Source of the DNA: Clostridia bacterium
GTDB taxonomy: Bacteria; Bacillota; Clostridia; Oscillospirales; Acutalibacteraceae
Reading direction: 5' to 3'
Assembly: GCA_024689165.1 (NCBI GenBank)
Contig: JAILDS010000256.1
Span: 1 to 15,399, forward strand
Length of the DNA: 15,399 nt
Shown here: in pieces, positions 14,627 through 15,399 of the stretch
Layout of the letters: every line of letters begins with the position of its first letter
How positions within the stretch are numbered: the stretch's first letter is position 1
Position numbers and translations under genes: made by a program
The notes under the pieces: model-generated
Told to the model about the DNA's origin: nothing
What the model saw: the letters and a program-made list of their open reading frames with translations, nothing else
Database searches by the model: none

Positions 14627-15399
14627 ATGCTCAGAACAAAGATCAAGACCGTAGCGGTCCTCAACGTGATAGTCATCCCGCTCGTCATTTTCGCCGACAG
14701 GGTGCCCTATCTGATGAACGCGGCGGTCTCGTTTCTGGCGGTCTACGGCCTGATCGAGCTTTACCGCGCTTGCGGGATGCTCAGAAAACGGTTCATACCC
14801 GCGTTCGCTCTCAACGCTGCCGCGAACCTCGCGCTGTGCTTCGCGCCGATACCGTGGCTCAGCCGCTTTGTGGCGGGGTTCTACGCCGCGGCGGTGCTGT
14901 TCTTCGCCCTTCTGATGACGCGGGTCGGCTCGTTCCGCTTCGACAGAGTGTGGAAGGTCTTCCCGGTCGGGGCCATGCTGGGGCTGTTTTACCGCTGCAT
15001 CGTCGAGGTGCGCGCCTCGCGTATGGGCATGTACCTGACGTTTCTGATGATAATCGTGTCTATAGTCAATGAGATGGGCGGCTATTTCATCGGCAGGCGC
15101 TTCGGCAAAAAGAAGCTCGCCCCGGCCGTCAGCCCGAATAAAACGATCGAGGGCTCTCTGGGCGGAGCGGCGTCGGCGATACTCATCGCCCTTAGCGTGT
15201 CGGAGGCTGCGGGAGCGATCGCGGGCTTTGACATAAACGGCGGCAGGCTCTTCGTGTACACGCTGCTGTCGAGCGCGGCGGTACAGTTCGGCGACCTGTG
15301 CATGTCCGCCGTGAAGCGCACCTGCGGCATAAAGGACTTCGGGCGGCTCATGCCCGGCCACGGCGGCGTTCTCGACCGCTTCGACGGGCAGCTCTTCTC
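14627..15399 (+). CDS. cdsA: Phosphatidate cytidylyltransferase, C-terminus cut off by window edge
   Basis: 257 complete codons from the ATG at 14627, only two bases after the kinase stop. It is a multi-helix membrane protein (about seven hydrophobic stretches) that makes CDP-diacylglycerol from CTP and phosphatidate. The cytidylyltransferase signature is complete at S227-D253: SAVKRTCGIKDFGRLMPGHG followed by GVLDRFD. Upstream lies GGYFIGRRFGKKKLAPAVSPNKTIEGSLGG, also diagnostic. One variation: the acidic residue before this stretch is E (NEMGGY), where many members have D (S/N-D-t-x-AY). Only the last few residues should be missing, as the signature lies near the C-terminus. GAGGGGAAG (14607-14615) at the end of the kinase gene can act as ribosome binding site. 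Confidence 0.95.
   Translation, partial: MLRTKIKTVAVLNVIVIPLVIFADRVPYLMNAAVSFLAVYGLIELYRACGMLRKRFIPAFALNAAANLALCFAPIPWLSRFVAGFYAAAVLFFALLMTRVGSFRFDRVWKVFPVGAMLGLFYRCIVEVRASRMGMYLTFLMIIVSIVNEMGGYFIGRRFGKKKLAPAVSPNKTIEGSLGGAASAILIALSVSEAAGAIAGFDINGGRLFVYTLLSSAAVQFGDLCMSAVKRTCGIKDFGRLMPGHGGVLDRFDGQLF

Overview
This is a GC-rich bacterial chromosomal window of mostly well-known genes, densely packed on both strands. Strong AGGAGG-type ribosome binding sites, near-consensus sigma-A promoters, a cysE-cysS pair, a TPP-riboswitch-controlled thiXYZ-type transporter, a four-cysteine TSCPD protein and a B12-binding radical SAM protein together suggest a high-GC member of the Clostridia, perhaps an Oscillospirales-like gut bacterium. 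That placement is inference; there is no rRNA or other taxonomic marker here.

Layout. (1) 1-519, minus: the N-terminal part of a neutral-ceramidase-like protein, with its own promoter. (2) 612-1517: an AT-rich island carrying a Phd/YefM antitoxin and a PIN-domain toxin, with a perfect-consensus promoter, a palindrome inside that promoter, and a perfect 15-bp direct repeat on either side of the module. (3) 1529-3959, plus: TSCPD-domain protein, serine acetyltransferase (cysE) and cysteinyl-tRNA synthetase (cysS), a cysteine synthesis and charging cluster. (4) 3964-4066: a heptamer-repeat element, followed by a membrane-anchored protein of the glycerophosphodiesterase fold that appears to have lost its catalytic residues. 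(5) 5110-8582, plus: TPP riboswitch and intrinsic terminator, a 7-codon leader ORF, then permease, NMT1/THI5-like lipoprotein and ATPase, with rsmG overlapping the end of the ATPase gene. (6) 8605-9372, plus: a PHP-family metallohydrolase. (7) 13485-9403, minus: a GH3 glycosidase and a B12-binding radical SAM protein three bases apart, from a strong promoter. (8) 13612 to the end, plus: a diacylglycerol kinase family gene and a cdsA gene that is cut off by the window edge, two consecutive steps of phospholipid synthesis.

How they work together. The riboswitch block is one regulatory unit: when thiamine pyrophosphate is scarce the terminator is avoided and a pyrimidine-precursor importer is made, and rsmG may be carried along. 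CysE makes O-acetylserine for cysteine, which CysS loads on tRNA. The DAG kinase product, phosphatidate, is the substrate of CdsA.

No clearly new multi-gene system is visible. The points most worth a second look are the apparently dead GDPD-fold protein, the repeat-flanked toxin-antitoxin island, the leader ORF after the TPP terminator and the altered histidine motif of the ceramidase-like protein.
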